A DNA stretch of 64,000 nucleotides from Symsagittifera roscoffensis (taxonomy: Eukaryota; Xenacoelomorpha; Acoela; Convolutidae): NCBI RefSeq assembly GCF_963678635.1, contig NC_087068.1, positions 60,264,872-60,328,871 on the forward strand, read 5' to 3'. This document shows, in pieces, positions 12,780 through 23,551 of this stretch. Position 1 is the first letter of the stretch, and each line of letters opens with the position of its first letter. Both the position numbers and the translations under genes were made by a program. The notes under the pieces are model-generated. The model was not told where the DNA came from, did not search any database, and saw only the letters and a list, made by a program, of their open reading frames with translations.

Positions 12780-12924
12780 GTTTTCTAGAATAACTGACAT
12801 AATTTGAAGTTGGTATGGTTGCACGGAAATTGATTCAAACACTTTGGAGAAGAAATTCAAGTTTTACATATTGGTTTTCTTTCGCTCTCTTGTATATCAA
12901 AAAAAATGTTAGCACACAAGCGGG

Positions 12925-13045
12925 AGGCATTCCCGGCGAGCGTAGCGGCGAGCAACGCCGGTTTAGCTATTGCCCGCAAAACCAAATGGCCAGGACTTAA
13001 TATTTCGAAGGAATTGATATCAAATTTTTCGCGGTTCACTTAAAC
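12925..13045 (-). repeat. Right arm of the degenerate inverted repeat
   Basis: Reverse complement matches 9,430-9,545 block by block. The pair encloses about 3.4 kb holding the unknown genes at 10.6-12.8 kb and may mark the ends of an inserted unit. Confidence 0.6.
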
Positions 13046-13159
13046 TTGTAGAAAAAGAGAATCTGTTGTTGATAAGAAAGAATTTAAAAAAAACTAGTTT
13101 ATAAATTTTACAAAAACATCAAAAAAATAGTTTAAAATATCATATGTTTAGCAAATCTT

Positions 13160-13495
13160 ATCAAACCATGATCATTAAGTTTGACTAAATCTAATAGGAA
13201 ATCTATTTGTAATTTTAACATGAGCAACAAAAATACAATAAAGTCAGCATAACACTGAATCAGCTGATTGTAATGGCTTTTTCATCAGTAGTTGATTTTC
13301 CCCTTGAATTGTACGTCGCAAATTCTTGTAAACGAGAGGATAACCAATTAATCTTTTATCTAGAGGATCTGCGAAGAATATATGTCCTCCAGCTTGAGCA
13401 AAAAGCAACCAGTGGGTTCCAGGTTGATCCGATGGTGACGCATTCAAAATCTTGAACGTACTGAAGTATGATCGTTTTTCAGTACTGAAGAGCAC
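13160..13495 (-). pseudogene. Polinton adenain-like cysteine protease, C-terminal part
   Basis: Would mature the capsid proteins. Visible features are PGTHWLLF with the catalytic histidine, FADPLD with the acidic residue, and LQSADSVLC with the likely catalytic cysteine at 13,249-13,247. The very next codon is TGA (13,246-13,244), where the family normally has a glycine, and the same frame continues with LYCIFVAHVK beyond it. The N-terminal third is not recognisable. The gene lies directly downstream of the capsid-type gene, as is common in Polintons. Confidence 0.75.
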
Positions 13496-13602
13496 GGAAA
13501 ATCTGCCGGAAAAATACCCCTAAACCGATATTTCAAATGTTTACAACGGTTAACAAATTCCATTATTTGAAGATTATCTATGTGTAGCTTAGGTCATAAG
13601 TG

Positions 13603-14510
13603 TCATGTCATGAGTGTTTTTGGTAATTTTTCTATCTGAACACACATAAATTTTTTTGCACGCTCTCCCACAAAAAATAACTCGACGTTATTAGCGAGAC
13701 CTGCGTCAACTTTGAATTCGACCGAAATAGTGCAATTGATCAATTGAGGATGAATGAAGTCGTGTAAAATCTCCTGAGTAGACATGAGATCAAAAGCCAT
13801 AGTATAATGATAATGATAATTAGCGAGACTGATTCCATGACTAGTTTTCAAAACAAAATCGAGAGCCTCAAGAGTATTATAATAAATTCTTCCATTGTCT
13901 GATGTTGAGATGGGAGTTCCGTCAAAAGGTAGGCCGTTTCTGAACACAATGATCTCTTTCAACTCAAACTTCTGGTACTGAAAAGGGTTTGTCCTATTAC
14001 TAACCAAATTTGCTTCGTTTATGCTCGTTGCTACTATCATTCTTCGAACAGGTTGATTTGCAAAAACGTCGTCCTGTCGCCAGCTTTGTACTCCTGCAGT
14101 TGCGAGACAAGTTTTTCGTACTACTTCGATGTAATCATAATTTGCTGTTTATGATTATTTCTGTTTGCCGCCTCTGTAGCATGTGTTCGAAGCACGATTT
14201 CATTGTTTCGAACCTTTCGTGCAACTATTTCCGATTGAGTAAGTTGAAGATCAATGAAAATATTTCTGTCGCCGAGTACTTCAAACTCGAGCATAGGAAA
14301 ATCAGAAGAGTAGGAAGGTCCAATTTTTTGGGTGAATGCGTTTTCAAAACTGACAAAGAAAGGTGGATTTTCAATTAAATCCAGCGAGTTGTGAGTTGCT
14401 TCACTCGGGATTAAATTAGAAATCATTTTTAACCCTCGTAAAGAAATCGGAGCGAATTCTCTGTGCAGAGTTCTTTTTCTGGGAATGACGTGTCTTGTTT
14501 TTCGTTTCAC
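13603..14510 (-). pseudogene. Polinton major capsid-type (F54H12.2-like) protein, internally shortened
   Basis: Two blocks match the F54H12.2-like capsid family of Polintons. The N-terminal block (14,510-14,121) has SLDLIENPP followed by PMLEFEVLGDRNIFIDL. The C-terminal block (14,040-13,603) has IVFRNGLPFDGTP, GRIYYNT, MAFDLMSTQE and VELFFVGER. They lie in different frames, and together they are shorter than I expect for a double jelly-roll protein, so the middle seems deleted or scrambled. The role would be the main capsid shell. I am sure of the family, less sure whether F54H12.2-like equals the major shell protein in this lineage. Confidence 0.75.
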
Positions 14511-14724
14511 CAGCGTTGTTCTTTTTTGAGTGACCTTTTCGAGATCTACTTCCTCCTCCTACTTGCTTTTTGACGGTTTTTGAGACCGTGCTTTTGAGTG
14601 CCTGCTTAGGGTTTATTTTTTTTGTTGCAAACTCTATCAGTTCTGGAGCTGCCTGAAGAAGTAGTTCTTTTCCGATCTTTTTTGCTGCTGGTATCACAAT
14701 TTTATGAGCCAACGGAAGTGCCAA
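14416..14724 (-). CDS. Small basic Polinton protein
   Basis: 102 residues: an alanine/leucine-rich helical N-terminus (ALPLAHKIVIPAAKKIGKEL) and a lysine/arginine/glycine-rich second half (QVGGGSRSRKGHSKK). Proteins of this composition sit next to the capsid genes in many Polintons and may bind packaged DNA like a core protein; that role is inferred. The reading frame overlaps the 5' end of the capsid-type frame by 95 bases. It is one of the few uninterrupted frames in this element. Confidence 0.55.
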   Translation of the reverse strand: MALPLAHKIVIPAAKKIGKELLLQAAPELIEFATKKINPKQALKSTVSKTVKKQVGGGSRSRKGHSKKNNAGETKNKTRHSQKKNSAQRIRSDFFTRVKNDF

Positions 14725-14827
14725 CGGATTCCTAAGGCTAATGCACCGAAGTCAATGCCTCGTTGTCTATAATGCCCCGAGAAATGTGGTAGGTTTGCTT
14801 GGTTGTGGTAATATGAATCCATTTTAA

Positions 14828-15338
14828 TCAATTGTTAAATTTTTGAAATTTCAAATTCAAAACAACCTTTCCTCCTCCAGCGAAAGGAAAAGGTACCCCA
14901 GTTTCTGTGCGCAAGTTCACAGAAATTTTTAAAAATTTTTCGACCAAAAGTTTTTTTTGAAATCCAAATTACTAAACAATTTACGATGATTCGGGTCAAT
15001 TGTACAAGCGTAACCGTTCTCGACGATTTGTATCAATGACTCGTAAAAAGGGGCAGTTTTATGTCTCCTACTGTTTGATAATGATTTATGTCCAGGTAAA
15101 AAAACATTAGCTGAATGCCAGCACATACATCAACGGGATAGTCAGCAACAAGATCTTGGGTAGTGAATGTGCTATGTTTCGAGCTTCCTTGATTGTAACC
15201 TATATGAAAACCAGCTCCATCTCTGACGCCTTTGAATCCAAGTAGACTAGGAATTTGCGGTTTTGAAAAAGTTATATCTTCCCAATAAAGCAGACATAAA
15301 GAAAGATGTTTGATTATTAGATCTATTACATAATTCAA
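14828..15338 (-). pseudogene. Polinton minor capsid (penton)-type protein, C-terminal part
   Basis: Blocks in order: SLLGFKGVRDGAGFHIGYN, YPVDVCAGIQLMFFYLDI, QTVGDIKLPLF, then after a frame change TIDPNHRKLFSNLDFKK, then after another LRTETGVPFPFAGGGKVVL to a stop at 14,830-14,828. This is the C-terminal half of the single jelly-roll minor capsid family of Polintons, predicted to form the vertices. At least two frameshifts (near 15,050 and 14,930) break it. The N-terminal half is not recognised upstream of 15,338. Confidence 0.75.
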
Positions 15339-15709
15339 TTTCTCTAATTATGTCTTTCGACGAATCTCATCCAGTATTTGTGCAATGCTCGTATACTCTC
15401 ATTTTGTTAGTTTTGCTGTTTCTCCAAGGTAAGGCCTCGAGATCTTGTCTTTCTCAACTTTCTTGCTTGCTATAACCCGATCTTTTTTGTAGTACACAAT
15501 GTTGTTGTCAGTTACCGACGTTGTTTATCTGAGTGGGGAAGGTAATTGCTACTCGTCATTCAGCTTGCAAATTTATTTCTTCATTCAGGAGATTTTTAAA
15601 ATTGGCCAGACTTAAAAACGTTCATAGATGTAGATGAAACTAGGATAATTGTGAAGGAAGGGGGAACGTTATGGTTGAAAAAGCTGGAAGTTCCCTCAGT
15701 CAAGATTGC

Positions 15710-17065
15710 TTACGATATCTCCTGCTCCAGAACGCGAGTTAGTTCAGACTCGTAAACTTTTCCCTCAATCGGTTTTCTGTTAAAATTAATCAAATTGTAT
15801 GTTGAGGGATTTCGTCTTGGTATGTCAAAAATTTCAAACTATTCATCGGTGAACCATTGTTTGTAACCCTTGCGAAAAGGTATGTCTGCTTTGGCGAGTC
15901 TAACATAATCACCAACATAGAGCTTTGGACGTCGAACTAAATTTAATGACTGTTCTGCTCTTAATGAAATCAGCCGAGAAGCATCTTTTTTAGTTAGTTT
16001 GTTTGATGCAAATTTTGTGAAACGATTTGTTCTCGAAATGATCGCATTGACAAAATCTTTCAATTTGTCAATGTATGAGTCAGTAAAGTTATACTCCAGG
16101 TACTTAAAAATAAGATTTTTCAAGGAACGGATATTTCTCTCAGCGAATGCAGACCTTTTCTCGCTCTCTGTGCTATATGTTTTATGTCTTTCTTTTACAT
16201 AATGCTTCGAAGGACCCTTTAAACTCTGTGCCCTTGTCCAACCTTACTTTTTTCGGTTGTTTTGTCGGTATCATTATTTTGAACGATTCTGCTGTTGTAC
16301 TAGCATTCTTTGATTTTAAGGGTTGCACTCAGAGATAGCGGGTCATGCAGTCAACTGCAACTAGCAGGTCTCTAACATCATGGTTGTACTGGGCAAGTTT
16401 AACAAAAAAGGCCAGATCTAGCGACTAGATTTCGTCGATATCGTAAGCTATGACCTCGATTCGCGGCGTTTTTCAGATGACAGTTCGATAATTCGTGTAA
16501 GCAGGTACAGTATGAAGAAAAACTAATTTTCTTTGGCGACAAATTGGTTGCTTTTGTCAAGTTGTTCTCACTACCAAATAACGCGGGACCTTTGTCACTG
16601 TATTTAGTTTTCAATAATTTTTCTTCAATCTTGGTAATTTTCCCATTGTTTTGTTTGCGCCTTCGACTTTTCTGACGTTGGAGAACCTGAAACGTTATAG
16701 GGCGTTCCGTACGAGTCAGAGCCTTCTTCTCACTCTTTTTCACGTTTTTGGTTTCGGGTTCTTTCTATTGTCGCAGAGGCTTTTTCTTTTTTGTCTTTTT
16801 TTCGTTGAAGGTTTGCATTACTAATTTTCTGCCAAGCGGGGGATGTTGCGCGTGTTCTTGCGGGTCCGGCTTCTCGTTTCTCTTGAGCGTTAAAAGACGC
16901 TGACTGAACCGCGTGTTTGATATTTCGATTTAATACCAGCTTTTCATTCAAGTTGAGAGCAGTTAAAACGATAATGAAGGCCGGATTGTGTATTTTTTTT
17001 TGTTGGTTGTTGTATGCCGTATAAAAATACTGCAGCTTTAAGTCTTGTTGGTAATTTATCCACAT
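15710..17065 (-). pseudogene. Polinton retroviral-type integrase
   Basis: Inserts the element, giving 6-bp target duplications in this family. Catalytic blocks in order on the minus strand: SLDLAFFVKLAQY with the first aspartate near 16,425; DKGTEFKG with the second near 16,240; AFAERNIRSLKN with the glutamate near 16,150. The frame then continues through KLYVGDYVRLAKADIPFRKG to an in-frame TAG (15,841-15,839). Beyond this it runs on with FDIPRRNPSTYNL, the SH3-like C-terminal domain, to a TAA at 15,712. The N-terminal region (17,065-16,400) is basic and broken into frames. All three acidic residues survive, but stops and shifts make it non-functional. Confidence 0.78.
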
Positions 17066-17181
17066 ATATCACCTCATTGTCATGGTTTATAGTTACTCCT
17101 TCTGAATTTTTTAGGATTTCAAGTATGGTTTTTGCCCTAATAATGTTTTGCCCTCTAAAACCCGAACAGTCTCAAAATACT

Positions 17182-17511
17182 TTAGGTCTCACTATCGTTT
17201 TTCTCTTCAAACATTTCATCTTTATCATGTTCGACCTTTACTTCTTCATCGTCCGCTAACAGTTCAAGCTGTTCTTGTTGGGGCTCAGCAGCATTTTCCG
17301 TAAATGTTTCCTTCGTTGCAGTAGTCTTACTACTTTGAGGAGGTAATTTGGGTCTAAGCCGGTTAAGGTAGGATAGTTGAGCGTTTTTATGTTTAATAGT
17401 ATTATCGTGAAGAACACGTGCAGCATGTGGCTGCTCTTTAACATATAAGTGTTTCGGAATTAGAATGAATTGTTCAGAAGTCATAATTAAGTTGTGAGGT
17501 ACTTGTAACAA
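17182..17511 (-). CDS. Conserved small Polinton protein, acidic C-terminus
   Basis: 109 residues. The N-terminus (MTSEQFILIPKHLYVKEQP) and the segment HDNTIKHKNAQLSYLNRL resemble a short protein found near integrase in many Polintons. The C-terminal third is rich in Glu/Asp (LLADDEEVKVEHDKDE). A start at the second Met (17,484) would remove seven residues that overlap the neighbour. Function unknown. Confidence 0.5.
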   Translation of the reverse strand: MLQVPHNLIMTSEQFILIPKHLYVKEQPHAARVLHDNTIKHKNAQLSYLNRLRPKLPPQSSKTTATKETFTENAAEPQQEQLELLADDEEVKVEHDKDEMFEEKNDSET

Positions 17512-17768
17512 AAATTAAGTTTTTGCCGCACTAAATGAAAACCGTCTCTACTCAAAACAATTGCACGTTTTTTCACAACACTGTTTTTTGGAGTGGTGAA
17601 ATATTTGTATGCTGTCTCGAATTGATTGATATTTGCGATTTTAACGGGTACGTTTCCATTGACTACATTGAGCAAACATTCACAAATCAGTGCTATTATC
17701 TCGCGATTTGAAGTTTTTCCAATTAATCGTTTTACTTGGTCAGGTGTCAGCTGTACCATATGCCGCAA
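17487..17768 (-). CDS. Conserved small Polinton protein
   Basis: 93 residues: LTPDQVKRLIG, then IICECLLNVVNGNVPVK-like (ALICECLLNVVNGNVPV) and a basic C-terminus with VKKRAIVLSRDG. The central block is familiar from Polinton gene sets, where it precedes the small protein at 17,511. No enzymatic motif. It overlaps that neighbour by 25 bases in another frame. Confidence 0.55.
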   Translation of the reverse strand: MRHMVQLTPDQVKRLIGKTSNREIIALICECLLNVVNGNVPVKIANINQFETAYKYFTTPKNSVVKKRAIVLSRDGFHLVRQKLNFCYKYLTT

Positions 17769-17829
17769 AATAGATATGTTTTTCGTTTTTATTTGTGATT
17801 GGAGAAATTTCTGCTTTAGATAAAGGTAA

Positions 17830-18728
17830 TCAAAATTTTGTTGGCCCAGGCCGTATGATATTTGAACAATATCTAAAACAATTTGATGTCCAGGGGTCCA
17901 AGTCGATTAGAAGATGTCCAAAAGAGTCTCGGGTAGCTAATTCGTAACAGCTTCTCAAAAAACTTGATACATTCAATTGTCTTCCTAAAAGATCTAGTTG
18001 CTGAACTTCACGAGGCGATTTGAGCAGAGTGATGTGTGAAGTGTTCAAATCAATCGTACGCGACCATCGACTTTGTTGAAAGTAGTCATGCTTAACATAT
18101 ATTACATCTATCCCTCTAAGAGTACCTGCTGTCGCTAACCTAACAAATTCCTTGTCATTGTAGATGTCTTCACATGAATCATCGAAAACTGGAAGAACAT
18201 TTTCTAAAGTACCTTAAGATTCGATTCCGATGAATTTCATGAACTTCACATTTACTTCGTGAGAAGAAATTTTTTTTCTGAGAAATCAGGTTGTATCTCT
18301 TTGTGAAGGTATAGAACGGTTCCAAATTTAAGGTGAAAAGTATTTCTCATCAAAGTTTTGAAAATTAACTCAGTTTTCTCGGATACTGAGGGTCCCACTA
18401 TCGTCTTGAAAACGCTTGTCGAAGTATCAATCACTTTATTCATATCCTCGGGTTTGGTAATACGTAATAAAACCAAGCCGGATAAAGATGAAAACCAAAC
18501 TGAAGTTTCTTCGCAACTCAATTTAGTGACAGAAAGTTTGAGAATGCAGAAAATTAGTAAATTTAGAATTACTACCGTTTGCGCAACACATATTACTTCA
18601 GACATCGGCAAAGTTACATTGTTACACAATTTCCATGATTTTTTTTCACTGTTTGTCTCGCTATAAGCAAACTCTGTTACTAATGTTGCGTTAGGTTCAT
18701 CTACTGCTGCTGCTGCTGTTTCTGACAT
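17830..18728 (-). pseudogene. Polinton packaging ATPase (FtsK/HerA type), Walker A mutated
   Basis: Would drive DNA into capsids. A P-loop-like GPSVSEKT is encoded at 18,395-18,371; the second glycine of the expected GKT site is glutamate. After a frame change near 18,230 come VLPVFDDSCED (Walker B-type acidic pair, near 18,200), TLRGIDVIYVKHDYFQQS, then SPREVQQLDLLGRQLN and FGHLLIDLDP to a stop at 17,830. Order and spacing match the family well. The N-terminal sequence up to 18,728 is in the same frame as the P-loop but less typical. The frameshift and the altered P-loop both predict loss of function. Confidence 0.72.
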
Positions 18729-19910
18729 TTGAGATCTGATTTATTCTACAGACTATTCTCTTAATCTCATCTGGCAATTCACTGCTGTTTAGATCCATCT
18801 GAACTCCTGTTTGACGTTTGGGTACTAAGACTTGTTCGGGAAGATATACTCCTCGCTTGCTGGGTAAATTTTCTGTTAACTTGAATCTCTGGAAGTATAC
18901 AAATTGATCAATAACTGGAAAAAAACTCTTTAAGGTAGACAACTCTTCTTCGGAAATTATTATTTGCTCCTTTCTCTGAACAATCTGGCCGCTGCAATCA
19001 AAACGCTCTGCTCTTACTAGTGAAATTTTAATATCACTCTCTGGAATCATCCACGCACAAAGCATTGAATTTGGTGATAGGTTTGTCTCCACTTTCGCTG
19101 ATCTTTCGCTGTTGTTCATTTTTCAACCAATCATAAAAAACCTTGCTTTTCTTCAGGGCACAAGGAATCCTGGAGTTGTAATTAGGTTTATGTCTATTGC
19201 AACTTCGATAATTTTTGAAAAATAAGTTTTCAACCCGAGGACAGCCCAAACCATCTAGGTTTTCAACCTTTCGGTCCAAGTACTCGGCCGAAAAATCTGT
19301 CTTTCTTCTCTTTTAGCGTAAAAAACGGCACTGGGATTTCTCAACACAAAACTCTGAAGTATTTGATTCAAATTCATGTAAAGGTAATCAGTGTTTTCCA
19401 ATGGAGATTGTGTAAAATTTTTTTAAACCATCTGTAAACTTTTGGTCGAGTTTTGGTAGTATATTGAAAGTCACTGGAGGTTAAAAAAATGAGTCTGTCG
19501 CTGCAATCCGATGTTGTTATTGCAAATTTTTTAACCACTAAGGCGTTTTTCATAAAACAAAAGCCTTCCACGTCAAGCACAACTGATCTCTGGCCTAGCA
19601 TTCCAAATAAAATAATAAACTTCTGGTTTTTTCAACTTAATGAAAAGGCAGAACGCTATTCCACTCAAATGTCCAATAAGCCGTTGTTACAGTTCCAGGG
19701 CGACACGTAACAGTACGTGGGACCCGGTTGATAAATTTCGTGTGTAAATTCGGCCTCATCGTGCAAAATAGCGTGCAATTGTATAATTTTGGAATTTTTT
19801 AAAAACTTGTCCCAGGAAGAGTTATCAATACCAATCAAGCGACCATAAGGTCTCAACTTAATTAAAAAGTCGTAGTTAAGGTTATCAGAACTAACAAATG
19901 TAACATTCAT
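18697..19910 (-). pseudogene. Broken Polinton cargo gene, possible DEDD-nuclease-like family
   Basis: Fragments in several frames: 19,910-19,665 (GRLIGIDNSSWDKFLK, QLHAILHDEAEFTHE), 19,601-19,374 with VVLDVEGFCF and VVKKFAI, 19,279-19,034 with LGCPRVENL, CNRHK and CALKKSKVFYDWL, and 19,119-18,697 with no recognised motif. The DVEG and LGCP blocks resemble an uncharacterised metazoan family with a DEDD-exonuclease-like N-terminus; this is recalled pattern similarity only. There may be two genes here. The upstream end runs into the satellite-like LTR array at 19,895. Confidence 0.4.
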
Positions 19911-22900
19911 CTACTTCGGTCAACCTTGTACTCTATAAACACTAAGTAACATTCGTCTACTTCGGTCACATATGAGGCTTAAGAAAAATAGGCCCTATAA
20001 CCATTGGCTCAAGAGTCAGGGACACTATCTCTTGTGTTTTTCTACCTCAAAACGGATGGAGCCAATTCCGTTCACTTGCGACATGAGACTACAACCCGTT
20101 ACAGCCTAAAGGCCACTACCAAAATATCCCCCCACCCTAGAAATAAGAACGTCCCCATATTTAGGTCTAAAAATACCCAAAATACACGAAAGCCGTTGAC
20201 AACCGGGTCGGAACAATCTATTAAGTTACTTTTTGTTAGACAGTGAAATTTTGATCCATTTCAGATGGATCAACCTAAAACTCGCTTTATCTCAACATAA
20301 CAATCATAAAACACACTCAAGATAACTAAATTGAGAAGTCACATGTCGGCACACTCGAGAATTAGGGGATATTAAATTGATGAGCAACTCGAGAATTAAA
20401 TATGATAACTTGAGGAGTTCAAAGCTAATCAGTTTAATAAGGGAAACAAGTTTTGACTCTAGAATTGAATTCTATAGTCTGAACCATTGGGACACCCCAG
20501 CTGTCCACCTTTCCACTGAAGGTTCACTCTGGTTCAGCTCGAATAATTGTACTCTTCTCTCGCAATTGTCTCTTCTCCTATTTCAGGAAAAGATGGCTCT
20601 ACTCGCGTTCTATTTTGTATCTGGAAATTGCGAATAGCACTTTACCGCTGCTTTCTTAAGTACTTTCCCGCAATTGTAAGTTCGGTCGTTCTAAAAAACA
20701 CTATGTAACTTTCGTCTACTTCGGTCACATGTGAGGCTTAAAAAAAATAGGCCCTATGACCATTGGCTAAGAGTCGGGGACACTATCTCTTGTGTTTTTC
20801 TACCTCAAAAACGGTCGCAGCCAATTCGGTTCACTTGCGACATCAGACTACAACCAGTTACAGCTTAAAGGCCACTACCAAAATATCCCCCCCACTCTAG
20901 AAATAAGAACGTCCCCAGATTTAGGTCTCAACATACCCAAAATACACGAACGCCGTCAAAAACCGGGTCGGAACAATCCATTAAGTTAATTTTTGTTAGA
21001 CAGTGAAACTTTGATCCATTTCAGATGGATCAACCTATTACTCGCCTTATCTCAACATAACAATCATAACACACAGTCAAGATAACTAAATTAAGAACTC
21101 ACATGTCGGCACACTCGAGAATTAGGGTTATTTAAATTGATGAGCAATTCGAGAAAAAAATATGAAAACTTGAGGAGTTCAAAGCTAATCAGTTTTAATA
21201 AGGGTAACAAGTTTTGACTCTAGAATTGAAGTTTTAGTTTGAACCATTGGGACACCCCAGCTGTCAACCTTTCCACTGAAGGTTCACTCTGGTTCAGCTC
21301 GAATAATTGTACTCTTCTCTCGCAATTGTCTCTTCTCCTAGTTCAGGAAAAGACGGCTCTACTCGCGTTCTATTTTGTATGTGGAAATTGCGAATAGCAA
21401 TTTCCCGCTGCTTTCTGAAGTACTTTCCCGCAATTGTAAATTCGGTCGTTCTAAAAAACACTATGTAACTTTCGTCTACTTCGGTCACATGTGAGGCTTT
21501 AAAAAATAGGCCCTATGACCATTGGCTAAGAGTCGGGGACACTATCTCTTGTGTTTTTCTACCTCAAAAACGGTCGCAGCCGATTCGGTTCACTTGCGAC
21601 ATGAGACTACAACCAGTTACAGCTTAAAGGCCACTACCAAAATATCCCCCCCCCCCCACTCTAGAAATAAGAACGTCCCCAGATTTAGGTCTCAACATAC
21701 CCAAAATACACGAACGCCGTCAAAAACCGGGTCGGAACAATCCATTAAGTTAATTTTTGTTAGACAGTGAAACGTTGATCCATTTCAGATGGATCAACCT
21801 ATTACTCGCCTTATCTCAACATAACAATCATAAAACACACTCAAGATAACTAAATTAAGAACTCACATGTCGGCACACTCGAGAATTAGGGGAGATTAAA
21901 TTGATGAGCAACTCGAGAATTAAATATGATAACTTGAGGAGTTCAAAGCTAATCAGTTTTAATAAGGGAAACAAGTTTTGACTCTAGAATTGAAGTTTTA
22001 GTCTGAACCATTGGGACACCCCAGCTGTCCACCTTTCCACTGAAGGTTCACTCTGGTTCAGCTCGAATAATTGTACTCTTCTCTTGCAATTGTCTCTTCT
22101 CCTATTTCAGGAAAAGACGGCTCTACTCGCGTTTTATTTTGTATCTGGAAATTGCGAATAGCAATTTCCCGCTGCTTTCTTAAGTATTTTCCCGCAATTG
22201 TAAATTCGGCCGTTCTAAAAACACTCTGTAACATTCGTCTACTTCGGTCACATATGAGGCTTAAGAAAAATAGGCCCTATAACCATTGGCTCAAGAGTCA
22301 GGGACACTATGTCTTGTGTTTTTCTAGCTCAAAAACGGTCGCAGCCAATTTGGTTCACTTGCGACATGAGACTACAACCCGTTACAGCTTAAAGGCCACT
22401 ACCAAAAAATCCCCCCACTCTAGAAATAAGAAAACCCCAGATTTAGGTCTCATTATACCCAAAATACACGAACGCCGTTAAAAACCGGGTCGGATCAATC
22501 CATTAAGTTACTTTTTGTTAGACAGTGAAACTTTGATCCATTTCAGATGGATCAACCTAAAACTCGCCTTATCTCAACATAACAATCATAAAACACACTC
22601 AAGATAACTAAATTGAGAAGTCACATGTCGGCACACTCGAGAATTAGGGGATATTAAATTGATGAGCAACTCGAGAATTAAATATGATAACTTGAGGAGT
22701 TCAAAGCTAATCAGTTTAATAAGGGAAACAAGTTTTGACTCTAGAATTGAAGTTATAGTCTGAACCATTGGGACACCCCAGCTGTCCACCTTTCCACTGA
22801 AGGTTCACTCTGGTTCAGCTCGAATAATTGTACTCTTCTCTCGCAATTGTCTCTTCTCCTATTTCAGGAAAAGACGGCTCTACTCGCGTTCTATTTTGTA

Positions 22901-23119
22901 TCTGGAAATTGCGAATAGCACTTTACCGCTGCTTTCTTAAGTACTTTCCCGCAATTGTAAGTTCGGTCGTTCTGATCTTATTATATTATGCTTTCAGTTT
23001 TCGCGAGAAAACTGAGCATGACAGGATCCATTCGAATTTTTGAAAAATTAAATTCCACTCCAAAACCACGTATCTCGTGTTCCTCAAGTGCAAATTTCCA
23101 AATACGACCGACTGGCACA
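19895..23119 (-). repeat. Four tandem 760-bp units plus tail, candidate 3' LTR of the giant retroelement
   Basis: The anchor word GTAACNTTCGTCTACTTCGG occurs at 19,946, 20,705, 21,465 and 22,228, giving periods of 759, 760 and 763. A truncated copy of the same start lies at 19,900-19,922. The fourth unit ends at 22,973 and is followed by a 146-bp tail ending GACTGGCACA at 23,119. The same unit plus the same tail occurs once at 60,098-60,994, about 93% identical by eye. On the minus strand the block starts TGTGCCAGTC. Each unit contains the palindrome TTGATCCA/TGGATCAA. Confidence 0.65.
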
Positions 23120-23551
23120 TACTTCTCGGACTCAAGATCGATGTCCTTATCGCGTGCTGTCGTCTGTCAGTGAATCCCAGAAAACCGAGTGTAGCTCAAG
23201 GTACAATGCCAGTGGTCATTTACAGAAGTTTGCAGCAGACTTAAGTTTATCTACACCCCAAAATTCACTACCATGTAAAAATTTCATACTATCGCTAAAC
23301 AGCAATCAAAATCTGCATACACCTGCACCTTTGAATTCTCGCTTAATAAGCTAGTGATTTAAAATTTCTTTTTTCCCATTCAATCATGAAATTGTCATGC
23401 AGCATTTTGATTTTTAGATATAGCGTAATAATAACAATATCTGATTTGTTAAAATTTCTTTTTCGTGAACCCAGATTCCATCCGAGTTCACCCTCGAGCC
23501 CCTTTCCCTCTCAAGACTCAAGACTCTAGAATTTTCCTTTGAGCCACCTGC
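23120..23551 (-). other. 3' untranslated stretch of the giant retroelement
   Basis: No gene. Read on the minus strand it begins after the last stop with a purine-rich GAGAGGGAAAGGGG (about 23,512-23,499) that could serve as a polypurine tract, although it lies about 390 bases from the LTR-like block. Confidence 0.4.

Noticed and set aside
10607-13246. An alternative genetic code in which TGA is read as an amino acid
   Set aside because: TAG and frameshift lesions also occur in the same genes, and normal TGA/TAA/TAG stops end other frames.
20004-22481. Repeated open frames in the 760-bp units
   Set aside because: They recur with each unit, differ in length between copies and have no recognisable domain.
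22994-23020. Helitron 3' end (hairpin GTTTTC...GAAAAC near the array end)
   Set aside because: No CTRR terminus follows and the unit is placed and oriented like an LTR.
19895-23119. Centromeric satellite
   Set aside because: Only four units, and a single copy with the same tail flanks the retroelement on the other side.
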